Positions 43,454 to 52,556 of a stretch of 64,000 bases of DNA are shown one piece after another; the stretch's first letter is position 1; each line of letters starts with the position of its first letter. The stretch is from NCBI RefSeq assembly GCF_039729015.1, contig NZ_CP155792.1:764001-828000 (forward strand), in the 5' to 3' direction. The notes beneath the pieces are model-generated. The model ran no database searches, was not told where the DNA came from, and worked only from the letters and a program-made list of their open reading frames with translations. The stretch is from Blastococcus sp. HT6-30. GTDB lineage: Bacteria > Actinomycetota > Actinomycetes > Mycobacteriales > Geodermatophilaceae. Made by a program: the position numbers and the translations under genes.

Positions 43454-43525
43454 CAGGGCGGACAGCCGAGGGGTGGGGACGTGCGTGCCCCCGATGTGAG
43501 GGGCCGCGGTCCTCCCGCCGCCGGC

Positions 43526-44698
43526 TCACCCACGGGCGGCCAGGACCTCCGCGTAGACCTCCACGGTCTGCCGGGCGATCGCGGCCCAGCCGAACTCGGC
43601 GACGACCCGTTGGCGGCCGGCGGCGCCCATGGCGGCGGCGCGCTGCGGATCGGCCAGCAGCTCGGCGGTCCGGGCGGCCAGGCCCGCGGCGAAACCGGCG
43701 GGGTCCGTCTCGTCGTAGGGCACGAGCAGACCGGTGCGGCCGTCGTCGACCACCTCCGGGATCCCACCGACGGCGCTGGCGACGACTGCGGTGCCGCAGG
43801 CCGCCGCCTCGAGGTTGACGATGCCCAGCGGCTCGTAGACCGACGGGCAGACGAACACGGTGGCGCCGGTGATCAGCGGCACCAGCTGCTCGCGCGGCAG
43901 CATCGCCTCGATCCAGACGACGCCATCGCGGCGGGTCTGGAGGGCGGCGACGGCGTCGGCGACCTGCTGCCGCTCGGCCGGGGTGTCGGCGGCGCCGGCG
44001 CAGAGCACCAGCCCGGCGTCGGCGGGCAGCAGGTCGGCGGCCGCGAGCAGGTGGGCGAGCCCCTTCTGGCGGGTGATCCGGCCGACGAACAGTGCGTAGG
44101 GGCGGTCGGGATCGACGCCCAGCGCGCGGACGGTCTCCGGCTCGGGCACCGGGCGGTAGGCCTCGGCGTCCACGCCGTTGTGCACGACGTGCACCCGGGT
44201 GGGGTCGAGCTCGGGGTAGACGGCGAGCACGTCGTCGCGCATGCCCGCGCTGACCGCGATGACCGCGTCGGCGGCGAGGTAGGCGGTGCGTTCGGCCCAC
44301 GAGGACAACCGGTAGCCGCCGCCGAGCTGCTCGGCCTTCCACGGCCGGCGCGGCTCCAGGGAGTGCGCGGTGATCACGTGCGGTGCCCCGTGCACCAGCG
44401 CGGCCAGCAGGCCGGCGGTGTTGGCGTACCAGGTGTGGCTGTGCACCAGGTCGGCACCGGCCAGGGCGGCGGCGATCTCGACGTCGACGCCCAGCGCCTG
44501 CAGCGCCCCGTTGGCGCCGGAGAGGCCGGACGGGACCGGATGGGCGGTCGCATCGGCCCGCTCGCCCCCGAAGCAGTGGACGTCGAGGTCGGGCCCGTCG
44601 GGCAGCGCGCGCAGCGCCGCGACGAGGTGTTCGACGTGCACCCCGGCGCCGCCGTAGACGTCCGGCGGCCACTCACGCGTGACGATCCCGATCTGCAC
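43526..44698 (-). CDS. glgA: Glycogen synthase/maltose-1-phosphate synthase (GlgA/GlgM type)
   Basis: A 390-residue GT4 glycosyltransferase of the actinobacterial GlgA type. In mycobacteria this enzyme makes alpha-maltose-1-phosphate from ADP-glucose for the GlgE glucan route. The N-terminal donor/acceptor domain has [20 protein letters not shown] and [10 protein letters not shown]. The C-terminal half has [12 protein letters not shown] and the E-x7-E motif region [22 protein letters not shown] at 44698 is six bases after a TAGGGT on the minus strand, consistent with a leaderless transcript. It is divergent from glgC, its ADP-glucose supplier. Confidence 0.92.
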   Translation of the reverse strand: MQIGIVTREWPPDVYGGAGVHVEHLVAALRALPDGPDLDVHCFGGERADATAHPVPSGLSGANGALQALGVDVEIAAALAGADLVHSHTWYANTAGLLAALVHGAPHVITAHSLEPRRPWKAEQLGGGYRLSSWAERTAYLAADAVIAVSAGMRDDVLAVYPELDPTRVHVVHNGVDAEAYRPVPEPETVRALGVDPDRPYALFVGRITRQKGLAHLLAAADLLPADAGLVLCAGAADTPAERQQVADAVAALQTRRDGVVWIEAMLPREQLVPLITGATVFVCPSVYEPLGIVNLEAAACGTAVVASAVGGIPEVVDDGRTGLLVPYDETDPAGFAAGLAARTAELLADPQRAAAMGAAGRQRVVAEFGWAAIARQTVEVYAEVLAARG

Positions 44699-44704
44699 GC
44701 CATC

Positions 44705-44764
44705 ACCCTAGGGGGGCGTATGTGGCGGACGCAGGACGCCGCGGCCCCGAGCAGCGGATACGGT
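44705..44764. promoter_or_regulatory. Divergent glgA/glgC promoter region
   Basis: TAGGGT on the minus strand (44705-44710) lies six bases before the glgA GTG. TACGGT on the plus strand (44759-44764) lies six bases before the glgC ATG. Neither start has a ribosome binding site. Both appear to give leaderless mRNAs. Confidence 0.55.
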
Positions 44765-44770
44765 GCTCCC

Positions 44771-45991
44771 ATGCGCGGCGGTCCACGGGTGCTCGGCATC
44801 GTCCTGGCAGGCGGTGAGGGGAAGCGGCTGTCGCCGCTGACCCAGGACCGCGCCAAGCCGGCGGTCCCCTTCGGGGGCAACTACCGGCTCATCGACTTCG
44901 TCCTCTCGAACCTGGTCAACGGCGACGTCCGGCAGATCGCCGTGCTGACCCAGTACAAGAGCCACAGCCTCGACCGGCACATCACCCAGACCTGGCGGAT
45001 GTCCCAGCTGCTCGGCAACTACATCACCCCGGTACCGGCCCAGCAGCGGCTCGGCCCGCGCTGGTACACCGGCAGCGCCGACGCGATCTTCCAGAGCCTC
45101 AACCTCATCTACGACGAACGGCCGGAGATCGTCGTCGTCTTCGGCGCCGACCACGTCTACCGGATGGATCCGGCGCAGATGATCGACCAGCACCTGCAGA
45201 CGGGGGCGGGGGTGACCATCGCCGGGCTGCGGGTGCCCCGCCGGGAGGCGACCGAGTTCGGCGTCATCGACTCCGACGCCGCGGGGAAGGTGCTCGGCTT
45301 CCTGGAGAAGCCGGCGGACCCACCCGGCCTGCCGGACTCGCCCGAGGAGAGCTTCGCCTCCATGGGCAACTACGTGTTCACCACCGACGCCCTGCTCGAG
45401 GCGTTGCGCACCGACGCCGAGGACGAGGACTCGGTCCACGACATGGGCGGCTCGATCATGCCCATGCTCGCCGACGCGGGGGAGGCGTGGGTCTACGACT
45501 TCTCCACCAACGTCGTCCCCGGGGCGACCGAGCGCGACCACGGCTACTGGCGGGACGTCGGGACGATCGACGCGTACTACGACGCGCACATGGACCTGGT
45601 GTCGGTGACGCCGGTGTTCAACCTCTACAACGACCGCTGGCCGATCCTCACCCTGCCGCCGCAGCAGCCGCCGGCGAAGTTCGTGCTGGGCGGCCGCGCG
45701 GAGGAGTCCATGGTCAGCGCCGGGGCCATCATCGGCGGTGGTGCGGTGCACGGCTCGGTCGTCTCCCCCGGAGTGCGGGTGGAGCGCGGGGCCAGGATCG
45801 AGCAGAGCGTCGTGATGGACGGCGCGTACATCGGTGAGGGCGCACAGGTCCGGCGGGCGATCCTGGACAAGAACGTCGTCGTCCCGGCGGGTGCGCGGAT
45901 CGGCTTCGACCACGACCTGGACCGGGAGCGCTACCACGTCAGCGCCGGTGGCGTCACAGTGATCGGCAAGGGCACCCGCGCGTTCCTGTAG
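44771..45991 (+). CDS. glgC: Glucose-1-phosphate adenylyltransferase
   Basis: A 406-residue ADP-glucose pyrophosphorylase, the supplier of activated glucose for alpha-glucan synthesis. The N-terminal nucleotidyltransferase has [20 protein letters not shown] and [29 protein letters not shown], and FLEKPADPP at the glucose-1-phosphate site. The C-terminal domain is a left-handed beta helix ([20 protein letters not shown]). Length and motifs are normal. ATG at 44771 follows a -10-like TACGGT. It is divergent from glgA. Confidence 0.96.
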   Translation: MRGGPRVLGIVLAGGEGKRLSPLTQDRAKPAVPFGGNYRLIDFVLSNLVNGDVRQIAVLTQYKSHSLDRHITQTWRMSQLLGNYITPVPAQQRLGPRWYTGSADAIFQSLNLIYDERPEIVVVFGADHVYRMDPAQMIDQHLQTGAGVTIAGLRVPRREATEFGVIDSDAAGKVLGFLEKPADPPGLPDSPEESFASMGNYVFTTDALLEALRTDAEDEDSVHDMGGSIMPMLADAGEAWVYDFSTNVVPGATERDHGYWRDVGTIDAYYDAHMDLVSVTPVFNLYNDRWPILTLPPQQPPAKFVLGGRAEESMVSAGAIIGGGAVHGSVVSPGVRVERGARIEQSVVMDGAYIGEGAQVRRAILDKNVVVPAGARIGFDHDLDRERYHVSAGGVTVIGKGTRAFL

Positions 45992-46005
45992 CGGGCCCGT
46001 CGCCG

Positions 46006-46665
46006 CTAGCTGCGCCTGGTGGCGACCAGCAGGCCGCTGCCCATCGGCAGGACGGCGGACAGGAGGGTCTCGTCGTCGCGGATCGTGCGGGCGATCTCGC
46101 GCCAGGCCACCGACTGCGGGTCGCGGGCGGTGCGGTCGGCGACCCGGCCGCCCTCGAGCAGCCCGTGGCAGGTGAGCGTGCCGCCGACCCGCACCAAGGC
46201 GAGCAGCGCGGCCAGGTGCTCGGAGTACTCGCGGGGCGGCCCGGCGCAGCAGACCAGGTCGTAGCCGCCGGGGGAGAGCCGGGGGAGCACCTCACCGGGG
46301 GTGCCGAAAATCAGCCGCACCCGGCTGGCGGGTACCTTTGCCTCGGCGAACGCCGAGCGCGCCGCGCGGAGCTGCTCGGGGTCGGCGTCCAGCGCCGTGA
46401 GGACGCCGTCGGGCCGCATCCCGCGCAGCAGCCACAGGGCGGCCAGCCCGCCACCGCTGCCGATCGAGACCACCGAGCGGGCCCCGGACGTGGCGGCCAG
46501 GACGGCGAGGGTGGCGCCCACGGGCGGCTCCACCGGGGCGGCGCCGGACAGGAAGTGCGCGCGCTGCCGAGCGGCCGCCATCTCGGGCGACTCGGCGGCG
46601 AAGCGGTCGGCGTAGGCGGCGCCCTGGTCGGTGCCGCGCCCGCGCGGCGGTTCCTCGGCGCTCAT
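46006..46665 (-). CDS. O-methyltransferase, Rv1220c-like
   Basis: A 219-residue SAM-dependent methyltransferase of the catechol-O-methyltransferase-like family 3. Motif I is VVSIGSGGGLAALWLL, the acidic ribose-binding position is in LTALDADPEQL, and GYDLVCCAGPP follows. The GSGGG form and the small size match the protein encoded upstream of sigE in mycobacteria. It is divergent from sigE. The start is ATG at 46665, or the TTG one codon upstream, where TACCCT ends six bases away. The methyl acceptor is unknown. Confidence 0.88.
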   Translation of the reverse strand: MSAEEPPRGRGTDQGAAYADRFAAESPEMAAARQRAHFLSGAAPVEPPVGATLAVLAATSGARSVVSIGSGGGLAALWLLRGMRPDGVLTALDADPEQLRAARSAFAEAKVPASRVRLIFGTPGEVLPRLSPGGYDLVCCAGPPREYSEHLAALLALVRVGGTLTCHGLLEGGRVADRTARDPQSVAWREIARTIRDDETLLSAVLPMGSGLLVATRRS

Positions 46666-46746
46666 CAACAGCCGAGGGTAGTGGCCCGCGCCGCGGCTCC
46701 CGTGCGCGCGGCCGTACCTGTGCGTCTCCTGGGAGCCGCGGTGCGC

Positions 46747-46775
46747 GGGAACACGGATGTGCCGATCGTCCGTTG
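46747..46775 (+). promoter_or_regulatory. ECF-type promoter upstream of sigE
   Basis: GGGAAC at 46747-46752 and CGTTG at 46771-46775 with an 18-base spacer resemble GGAAC/CGTT promoters read by SigE-type ECF sigma factors. It lies about 90 bases upstream of sigE and suggests positive autoregulation. Confidence 0.55.
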
Positions 46776-46864
46776 ATCAGGACGTGCGCTTGAAGCGACC
46801 CGTGCCCGCCCGACCCGCCGACGCCGGGAAGGTCCTGACCACCCCGGTCTGCGATCCTGGTGGC

Positions 46865-47455
46865 GTGTCCGAGCCCACTGCACCGCAGCCCGTGGGTCCC
46901 GTCGCGGATCCCGACGCGTGGGTTGCCCCGTCCTGGGAGCAGGTCGTGCGCGACCACTCCGCCCGGGTGTACCGGCTGGCCTACCGGCTCTCCGGCAACC
47001 CGCAGGACGCCGAGGACCTGACGCAGGAGACCTTCGTCCGGGTGTTCCGGTCCCTGGCCGACTACTCGCCCGGCACCTTCGAGGGCTGGCTGCACCGGAT
47101 CACCACGAACCTGTTCCTCGACATGGTCCGCCGCCGGCAGCGGATCCGGTTCGACGCGCTGCCCGAGGACACCGAGCGGCTTCCGGGTCGGGCGCCGAGC
47201 CCGGAGCAGGTCTACGCCGACACCCACCTCGACCCCCAGGTGCAGGCCGCGCTCGACGCGCTCTCGCCCGAGTTCCGGGTGGCCGTGGTCCTCTGCGACA
47301 TCGAGGGCCTCACCTACGAGGAGATCGCCGCGACGCTCGGCATCAAGCTGGGCACGGTCCGCAGCCGTATCCACCGCGGCCGGGTCCAGCTGCGCGAGGC
47401 GCTGGCGCACCTGGCCCCGCGCCGCGCGGGCGTTCCCGGGGAGCTCGGGGCATGA
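46865..47455 (+). CDS. sigE: ECF sigma factor SigE
   Basis: A 196-residue extracytoplasmic-function sigma factor that controls envelope stress genes. Region 2 has [20 protein letters not shown] and [17 protein letters not shown]. Region 4 has [20 protein letters not shown] and [23 protein letters not shown] at 46865 is the preferred start, but the frame is open to 46757 and mycobacterial SigE also has several starts. The anti-sigma gene overlaps its stop (ATGA). Gene order methyltransferase-sigE-rseA-htrA-tatB equals Rv1220c-Rv1224 as recalled, and an ECF-type promoter lies upstream. Confidence 0.93.
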   Translation: MSEPTAPQPVGPVADPDAWVAPSWEQVVRDHSARVYRLAYRLSGNPQDAEDLTQETFVRVFRSLADYSPGTFEGWLHRITTNLFLDMVRRRQRIRFDALPEDTERLPGRAPSPEQVYADTHLDPQVQAALDALSPEFRVAVVLCDIEGLTYEEIAATLGIKLGTVRSRIHRGRVQLREALAHLAPRRAGVPGELGA

Positions 47456-48015
47456 GCATCCCGGAGAGCCACCTGGCGCAGGAGGCGATCGCCGCGCTCG
47501 TCGACGGCGAGCTGACCGCCGGACCCGCGAACCGGGCCGCACGGCACCTTGCCGGCTGCGCCACCTGCCGCATGGCCGTGGCCGCGCAGCGCGAGGCCAA
47601 GGAGGCCCTGCACGACTCGGCGGACGTCGCGGTCCCCGGTGACCTCATGTCGCGGCTGTGCGCGATCCCCTTCACCGCCGACGTCCCGGGCTCGGGGGAC
47701 GGGACCGGGACGATGAGCGCCGCGCCCGGCGAGCTGACCGTCTCGGGCAGCACGGGCGCCTGGTCCCTCGACCTCACCGAGGGTGCCCACCGGCGCGGTC
47801 CGTTCGGCGGGCGCTGGTTCCGCCGCGGGGTGGCCGGGACGCTGGTGGGTCTGGGCGCCGGGGTGACCGCCCTGGCGCTCAGCCTCCCCGCCGACACGGG
47901 GCCCGCGACCCGAGCCGACACCCCCCGCCCGCAGCAGCACACCGAGGTCGCCCCACCGGTGGTGCGCACCGTCACCGTGGACACCTCCGCCGGTATCCCG
48001 GGCGGTACCCCCTGA
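47452..48015 (+). CDS. rseA: Zinc-binding anti-sigma factor RseA type
   Basis: A 187-residue anti-sigma factor with the ZAS motif HxxxCxxC at H32, C36 and C39 (RHLAGCATC) in the N-terminal SigE-binding domain. The middle region is low complexity. A hydrophobic stretch ([20 protein letters not shown]) may be a membrane anchor, although in M. tuberculosis RseA is considered cytoplasmic. Overlaps sigE by four bases. Loss of zinc or proteolysis would release SigE on envelope or redox stress. The htrA gene begins on its stop codon. Confidence 0.88.
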   Translation: MSIPESHLAQEAIAALVDGELTAGPANRAARHLAGCATCRMAVAAQREAKEALHDSADVAVPGDLMSRLCAIPFTADVPGSGDGTGTMSAAPGELTVSGSTGAWSLDLTEGAHRRGPFGGRWFRRGVAGTLVGLGAGVTALALSLPADTGPATRADTPRPQQHTEVAPPVVRTVTVDTSAGIPGGTP

Positions 48016-49559
48016 CCGAGCCCAGGGATCACGCGCCCGGCGACGCGGCCGTCTTCGCCCGGCCCGAGGGCCAGTCGGGCGCCTTCGACGAGACCGCGGC
48101 GCAGCGGCTGAGCCCCCGCTCCGTCCCCGCGCCGCAGCCCACCCCCGCGCAGGCCGGCGCGTTCGGCCGGCCCGAGCACGTCTCGGGCAGCTTCGCCGGC
48201 GGTCGCCCGGCGGCCCCGCAGCGGCCCGTCCCGCCGCCCCCGCCGGAGGCGCTGCTGCGCGCGTTCGGCCCGCCCGTGCCCGGCCGCGGCGGTCTGCAGG
48301 ACCCGCCCGGCGGCCGCCCGGGCGCCCGCCGGACCGCCACCGGCCCCTGGTGGAAGGCCGACGCGCGCAGCGATCCCTGGCGCGACCCGGCGTCCCCGGC
48401 CGGCCTCGGTGCCCCCGCCGTGTACGAGGAGGACGACCAGCCGGGCCCGGTCGTCGTCGACGCGCAGGGCCGCCGCAAGGTCCGGCTGCGGGACCTGTCG
48501 GTGCGGCTGACCACGCTCGCCGTGCTCGCCCTGCTGGTGGTCGGGCTCGTCGGCGGCGGGGTCGGCTGGTACCTCACCCGCACCGCCGACGAGACGCCGC
48601 TGTTCACCCCCGGCACGACGCTCTCCCAGGTCGACCCGGGCATCACCCGGGAGCCGGGGTCGGTCTCCGACATCGCCGACGCCGTCATCCCCGCGGTCGT
48701 CTCGATCGAGGTGCGCGTCGGCCAGGCCGGCGCCACGGGCTCCGGCGTCGTGATCGACGGGGAGAACGGCTACATCGTCACCAACAACCACGTCATCTCC
48801 GGTGCCGACGAGGTCGAGGGCGCGGAGATCCGGGCGGTGTTCTCGGACGGCAGCGGGTCGGCCGCGCGCATCGTCGGCCGTGACCCGGCCAGCGACCTCG
48901 CGGTCATCAAGGTCGAGAAGCCGGGCCTGGTGACGGCCTCCCTCGGCCGCTCCGCCGAGGTCGTCGTCGGCGATCCGGTGGTGGCCATCGGCTCGCCGCT
49001 CGGGCTGGCGGGCACGGTCACCAGCGGCATCGTCAGCGCGCTCGACCGGCCGGTCCGGCTGTCCGGCGAGGGCACCGACACCAACGCCGTCATCAGCGCG
49101 GTGCAGACCGACGCCCCGATCAACCCCGGCAACTCCGGCGGGGCGCTGGTCGACGCGAGCGGCGCGCTGGTCGGCATCAACACCGCCATCGCGTCCACCG
49201 GGGCCGGCGGCTCGATCGGCCTGGGCTTCGCCATCCCCATCGACACGGTGACGCGGATCGCCGAGCAGCTCATCTCGACCGGGTCGGCCGTGCACGCCAC
49301 GCTCGGCGTGAACGCCCGGTCGGTCACCGACGGCACCCGGGACGGCGCCCTCGTGCTGAACGTGGAGCCGGGCAGCCCCGCGGCCCAGGCGGGCATCCGC
49401 GAGGAGGACGTCATCATCGCGGTCGACGACACCCCGGTCGGCAGCTCCGAGGAGCTGGCCGTGGCGGTGGACGCCCGCCGGCCCGGCGACCAGGTCACCG
49501 TCGAGCTGGTGCGCGGGGGAAGGTCCCGCACGGTCGAGGTGACCCTCGGCGCCGCCTGA
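48012..49559 (+). CDS. htrA: HtrA/DegP-type membrane serine protease
   Basis: A 515-residue protease. A long Pro-rich cytoplasmic N-terminus (two FARPEG/FGRPEH-type repeats), one membrane helix at about residues 167-190, a trypsin-like domain with H260 (TNNHVI), D295 (SDLAVI) and S375 (GNSGGAL), and one PDZ domain (NVEPGSPAAQAGIREEDVII). It degrades misfolded envelope proteins under SigE control. No ATG, GTG or TTG lies in frame near the conserved N-terminus. A CTG at 48012 overlapping the rseA stop (CTGA) is the best start; a GTG at 48276 would delete the conserved region. Confidence 0.92.
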   Translation: MTEPRDHAPGDAAVFARPEGQSGAFDETAAQRLSPRSVPAPQPTPAQAGAFGRPEHVSGSFAGGRPAAPQRPVPPPPPEALLRAFGPPVPGRGGLQDPPGGRPGARRTATGPWWKADARSDPWRDPASPAGLGAPAVYEEDDQPGPVVVDAQGRRKVRLRDLSVRLTTLAVLALLVVGLVGGGVGWYLTRTADETPLFTPGTTLSQVDPGITREPGSVSDIADAVIPAVVSIEVRVGQAGATGSGVVIDGENGYIVTNNHVISGADEVEGAEIRAVFSDGSGSAARIVGRDPASDLAVIKVEKPGLVTASLGRSAEVVVGDPVVAIGSPLGLAGTVTSGIVSALDRPVRLSGEGTDTNAVISAVQTDAPINPGNSGGALVDASGALVGINTAIASTGAGGSIGLGFAIPIDTVTRIAEQLISTGSAVHATLGVNARSVTDGTRDGALVLNVEPGSPAAQAGIREEDVIIAVDDTPVGSSEELAVAVDARRPGDQVTVELVRGGRSRTVEVTLGAA

Positions 49560-49641
49560 GCCGGGGGGCGACCGGGCAGGGGTTCGGCGCCTACGCTGGA
49601 GCCGGTGACCGCGCGGGCGGTCGGGCCAGACGGGAGCGACG

Positions 49642-50007
49642 GTGTTCGACTCGATCGGCTGGGGCGAGATCGCCGTCCTGGCGCTCGCGGCGCTGTTCAT
49701 CTTCGGCCCCGAGCGCCTGCCCGACCTGGCCAAGGAGGCCGCCTCCGGGCTGAAGCGGATCCGCTCGGCCGTCACCGGGGTGCGCGAGCAGGTCAACGAG
49801 TCGCTGGGCGACGAGTTCTCCGACCTGCGCGACCTCGACCTGCGCAAGTACCACCCGAGGACGTTCATCCGCACCCAGCTGCTGGGTGACGAGGAGGACG
49901 GTCCGGCGCGCCCGACCGGCGCCACCGGCGCGACGGCGGCCACGGTCGTGGCCGCACAGGTGCGGGACCGCGCCGTTCCGCCGCCGTTCGACATCGACGC
50001 GACCTAG
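49642..50007 (+). CDS. tatB: Sec-independent translocase protein TatB
   Basis: A 121-residue twin-arginine translocation subunit. The N-terminal membrane helix (GWGEIAVLALAALFIFG) is followed by the hallmark FGPERLPDLAKEAASGLK amphipathic helix and a charged C-terminal tail. GTG at 49642 starts the protein just before MFDSIG-type sequence, the usual TatB opening. It lies 82 bases after htrA as in mycobacteria. Its partners tatA and tatC are not in the window. Confidence 0.93.
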   Translation: MFDSIGWGEIAVLALAALFIFGPERLPDLAKEAASGLKRIRSAVTGVREQVNESLGDEFSDLRDLDLRKYHPRTFIRTQLLGDEEDGPARPTGATGATAATVVAAQVRDRAVPPPFDIDAT

Positions 50008-50018
50008 CCCCGGACGCA

Positions 50019-50085
50019 CTCTGGGGGTGTTCCTCCCGCTCCCGGCCCCCTGCAGGACCCGGAAGCGCGAGGAACACCCCCAGAG
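50019..50085. terminator. Long bidirectional terminator between tatB and mrp
   Basis: A 17-base perfect inverted repeat, CTCTGGGGGTGTTCCTC (50019-50035) and its complement (50069-50085), around a 33-base loop whose ends can extend the stem imperfectly. It sits exactly between the convergent stops of tatB and mrp. Confidence 0.75.
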
Positions 50086-50098
50086 AGGGCCGGTCAGC

Positions 50099-51250
50099 TC
50101 AGTGCTTGACCGGGGTGAGACCCAGGGACATGCCGGACAGGCCGCGCTGGCGGACGGCGAGCCCCTCGGCGATCTTCTCCAGGGCCTGCGCGGCGGGGGA
50201 GTCGGGGTCGGCGAGCACGATCGGCGCACCGGCGTCGCCGGCCTCGCGGAGGCGGGTGTCCAGCGGGATCTGGCCGAGCAGCGGCACCCGGGCACCGAGC
50301 GTGCGGGTGAGCGCGTCGGAGACCGTCTGGCCACCGCCGGAGCCGAACACCTCGACCCGCGAGCCGTCCGGCAGATCCATCCAGCTCATGTTCTCGATGA
50401 CGCCGACCACCTGCTGGTGGGTCTGGGTCGCGATCGCGCCGGCTCGCTCGGCCACCTCGGCGGCGGCCAGCTGCGGGGTGGTGACGACGAGGATCTCGGC
50501 GTTCGGCAGCAGCTGCGCGATGGAGATGGCGACGTCGCCGGTGCCCGGCGGGAGGTCCAGCAGCAGGACGTCCAGGTCCCCCCACCACACGTCGGCGAGG
50601 AACTGCTGCAGCGCGCGGTGCAGCATCGGCCCGCGCCACACGACCGGGGTGTTGCCCGGGGTGAACATGCCGATCGAGATGACCTTCACGCCCATCGACT
50701 GCGGCGGCATGATCATGTTGTCGACCTGGGTGGGCTTGTCGTCCACGCCCAGCATGCGCGGCACGGAGTGCCCGTAGATGTCGGCGTCCACGACACCGAC
50801 GGCCAGGCCGCGCTTGGCCAGGGACGCGGCGAGGTTCACCGTGACGCTGGACTTGCCGACGCCGCCCTTGCCGGAGGCGACCGCGTAGACGCGGGTCAGC
50901 GAGCCCGGCTGGGCGAAGGGGATCACCGGGTCGGCGGCGTCGGTGCCGCGGACCGTCTTGCGCAGCTCGGCGCGCTGCTCGTCGCTCATGACGTCGAGGG
51001 CCACCTGCACCGACGTCACGCCGGGGACGGTCGACACGGCCTGGGTGACCCGGGTGGTGATCGTCTCGCGCATGGGGCAGCCGGCGACGGTGAGGTAGAC
51101 CTCGACGGCGACCGAGCCGTCCGGCCCGATCCGCACATCCTTGATCATGCCCAGCTCGGGGAGCGGGCGGTTGATCTCCGGGTCCTGGACGGTGGCCAGA
51201 GCGGTGTTGACGGCGTCGAGCGCGGGCGTGCCGGTCAGCTGGTCGGGCAT
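50099..51250 (-). CDS. mrp: Mrp/ApbC family Fe-S cluster carrier ATPase
   Basis: A 383-residue protein. An N-terminal MIP18/DUF59 domain (residues 1 to about 95, TVAGCPMRETI) is fused to the ParA-like ATPase with deviant Walker A GKGGVGKS at 127-134. LLLDLPPGTGD and NMSWMD follow. The NMSxFxCPHC-type CxxC of many homologues is missing here (NMSWMDLPDG), as seen in actinobacterial versions. It likely carries 4Fe-4S clusters to target enzymes. It corresponds by order to Rv1229c. It is convergent with tatB. Confidence 0.93.
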   Translation of the reverse strand: MPDQLTGTPALDAVNTALATVQDPEINRPLPELGMIKDVRIGPDGSVAVEVYLTVAGCPMRETITTRVTQAVSTVPGVTSVQVALDVMSDEQRAELRKTVRGTDAADPVIPFAQPGSLTRVYAVASGKGGVGKSSVTVNLAASLAKRGLAVGVVDADIYGHSVPRMLGVDDKPTQVDNMIMPPQSMGVKVISIGMFTPGNTPVVWRGPMLHRALQQFLADVWWGDLDVLLLDLPPGTGDVAISIAQLLPNAEILVVTTPQLAAAEVAERAGAIATQTHQQVVGVIENMSWMDLPDGSRVEVFGSGGGQTVSDALTRTLGARVPLLGQIPLDTRLREAGDAGAPIVLADPDSPAAQALEKIAEGLAVRQRGLSGMSLGLTPVKH

Positions 51251-51401
51251 CGTGTTCGTCTGTCTCCTTCGACGGGGGACCGGCGTCCGGCGGTCGGCGG
51301 CAGCCGCGGCGACCTGCGCGATCGGTCGCCTGCCACTGTACGGCGGGCGGCGCTCCGTCCGGTCCCCCGGAGGGTGATCCGGGACGCACCCGGGGCGTCA
51401 C

Positions 51402-51407
51402 TAGGGT
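51402..51407 (+). promoter_or_regulatory. -10 box for leaderless azlC transcript
   Basis: TAGGGT ends six bases before the azlC GTG and there is no ribosome binding site, the arrangement expected for a leaderless mRNA. No good -35 box was seen. Confidence 0.45.
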
Positions 51408-51413
51408 CGGCTC

Positions 51414-52103
51414 GTGTCGCCTGACCGGTCGCAGACCCTGCGAGACGCCGTCGGTCTCGGTCTCGCCGTCGGCCTCTACGGGGTGGCGTTCGGCGCCGCG
51501 GCGGACGCGGCGGGACTGGACGTCTGGCAGGCGCTGGTGCTCTCCGCCGTCATGTTCACCGGCGCCTCCCAGTTCGCCCTGATCGGCGTGCTCGGGGCCG
51601 GCGGTAGCGCCCTCGCCGCCGTCAGCAGCGCGTTGCTGCTGGGCACCCGCAACACCGTCTACGGCGTGCGGCTGGTGCCGCTGCTGCGGCCGCGGGGCCG
51701 CGTCCGCCGGGCCGGGACGGCGCACTGGGTGATCGACGAGACGACGGCGCTGGCGCTGGCGGCTCCTGACCGGGCGCTCGCCGGGCTGGCGTTCCTGGTG
51801 GGCGGCGCGACGCTCTACCTGACCTGGAACGCGACCACCGTCGTCGGTGCGCTCGGCGCCGCCGCGCTCGGGGGTGCGGCGCGGGCGGCGCTGGACGCCG
51901 TGGTCCCGGCCGCGTTCCTCGCCCTGCTGTGGCCCCGGCTGGGCCGGTCCTTCCCCGAGCCCGCCGTGCAGCGCCGGGTGGCGCTCGGCGGCGCGGCGGT
52001 CGCGCTCGCGCTGACGCCGCTCGTCCCGCCCGGGGTGCAGGTGGTGGCCGCGGTGGTGGCGGTCGCCCTGGCCGGCCGGCCGCGGCGCGCGGTGGCCTCG
52101 TGA
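51414..52103 (+). CDS. azlC: AzlC family branched-chain amino acid exporter subunit
   Basis: A 229-residue membrane protein and the large subunit of an AzlCD-type exporter. The family motif VMFTGASQFALIGVLGAGG lies in the third helix, with LLLGTRNTVYGVRLVPLL following and HWVIDETTALALAAPDR later. In Bacillus such exporters remove branched-chain amino acids or analogues. The azlD gene starts on its stop (GTGA). The C-terminal tail is Arg-rich. The specific substrate is unknown. Confidence 0.92.
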   Translation: MSPDRSQTLRDAVGLGLAVGLYGVAFGAAADAAGLDVWQALVLSAVMFTGASQFALIGVLGAGGSALAAVSSALLLGTRNTVYGVRLVPLLRPRGRVRRAGTAHWVIDETTALALAAPDRALAGLAFLVGGATLYLTWNATTVVGALGAAALGGAARAALDAVVPAAFLALLWPRLGRSFPEPAVQRRVALGGAAVALALTPLVPPGVQVVAAVVAVALAGRPRRAVAS

Positions 52104-52411
52104 GCGCCACCTGGACGGCGGTCCTCGTCGCCTCCGTCGGCTGCTACCTGCTCAAGCTGGCCGGGCTGTCGGTGCCCGCGTCCTGGGTCGAGCAGCCGTG
52201 GGTGGCGCGGATCGTCGACTTCGTGCCCGCAGCGCTGCTGGCCGCCCTCGTCGTCGTGCAGGGACTGACCAGCGGCGACCGGATCGTGGTCGACGGCCGG
52301 CTGGCCGGGCTCGCCGTCGCTGCGCTGGCGCTGGCGCTGCGGGCGCCGTTCATCCTGGTGCTGGTCCTCGCGGGGGCGGCGGGCGCGTTCGTGCACGTCC
52401 TGGCCGCCTGA
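52100..52411 (+). CDS. azlD: AzlD family small exporter subunit
   Basis: A 103-residue membrane protein with three to four helices (AVLVASVGCYLLKLAGLSVP, IVDFVPAALLAALVVVQGL, LRAPFILVLVLAGAAGAFV). It is the small partner of AzlC and is required for export in the studied systems. It overlaps azlC by four bases. The length and YLLKLAGL opening are normal for AzlD. Confidence 0.9.
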   Translation: MSATWTAVLVASVGCYLLKLAGLSVPASWVEQPWVARIVDFVPAALLAALVVVQGLTSGDRIVVDGRLAGLAVAALALALRAPFILVLVLAGAAGAFVHVLAA

Positions 52412-52556
52412 CCGGTGTTCCAGGCCGCGGCCTGCTCCGGCTTGCCGGCTTCGCGGTGCTCGGTGCCGACCCGGCCCCGTGGCCGGTGAGGTGATGGCCC
52501 TGGCTGGCTGGCCGGCCTGCTGCGCCGGCTGTTCCACCTGGGCTGACCGGCCGAGG

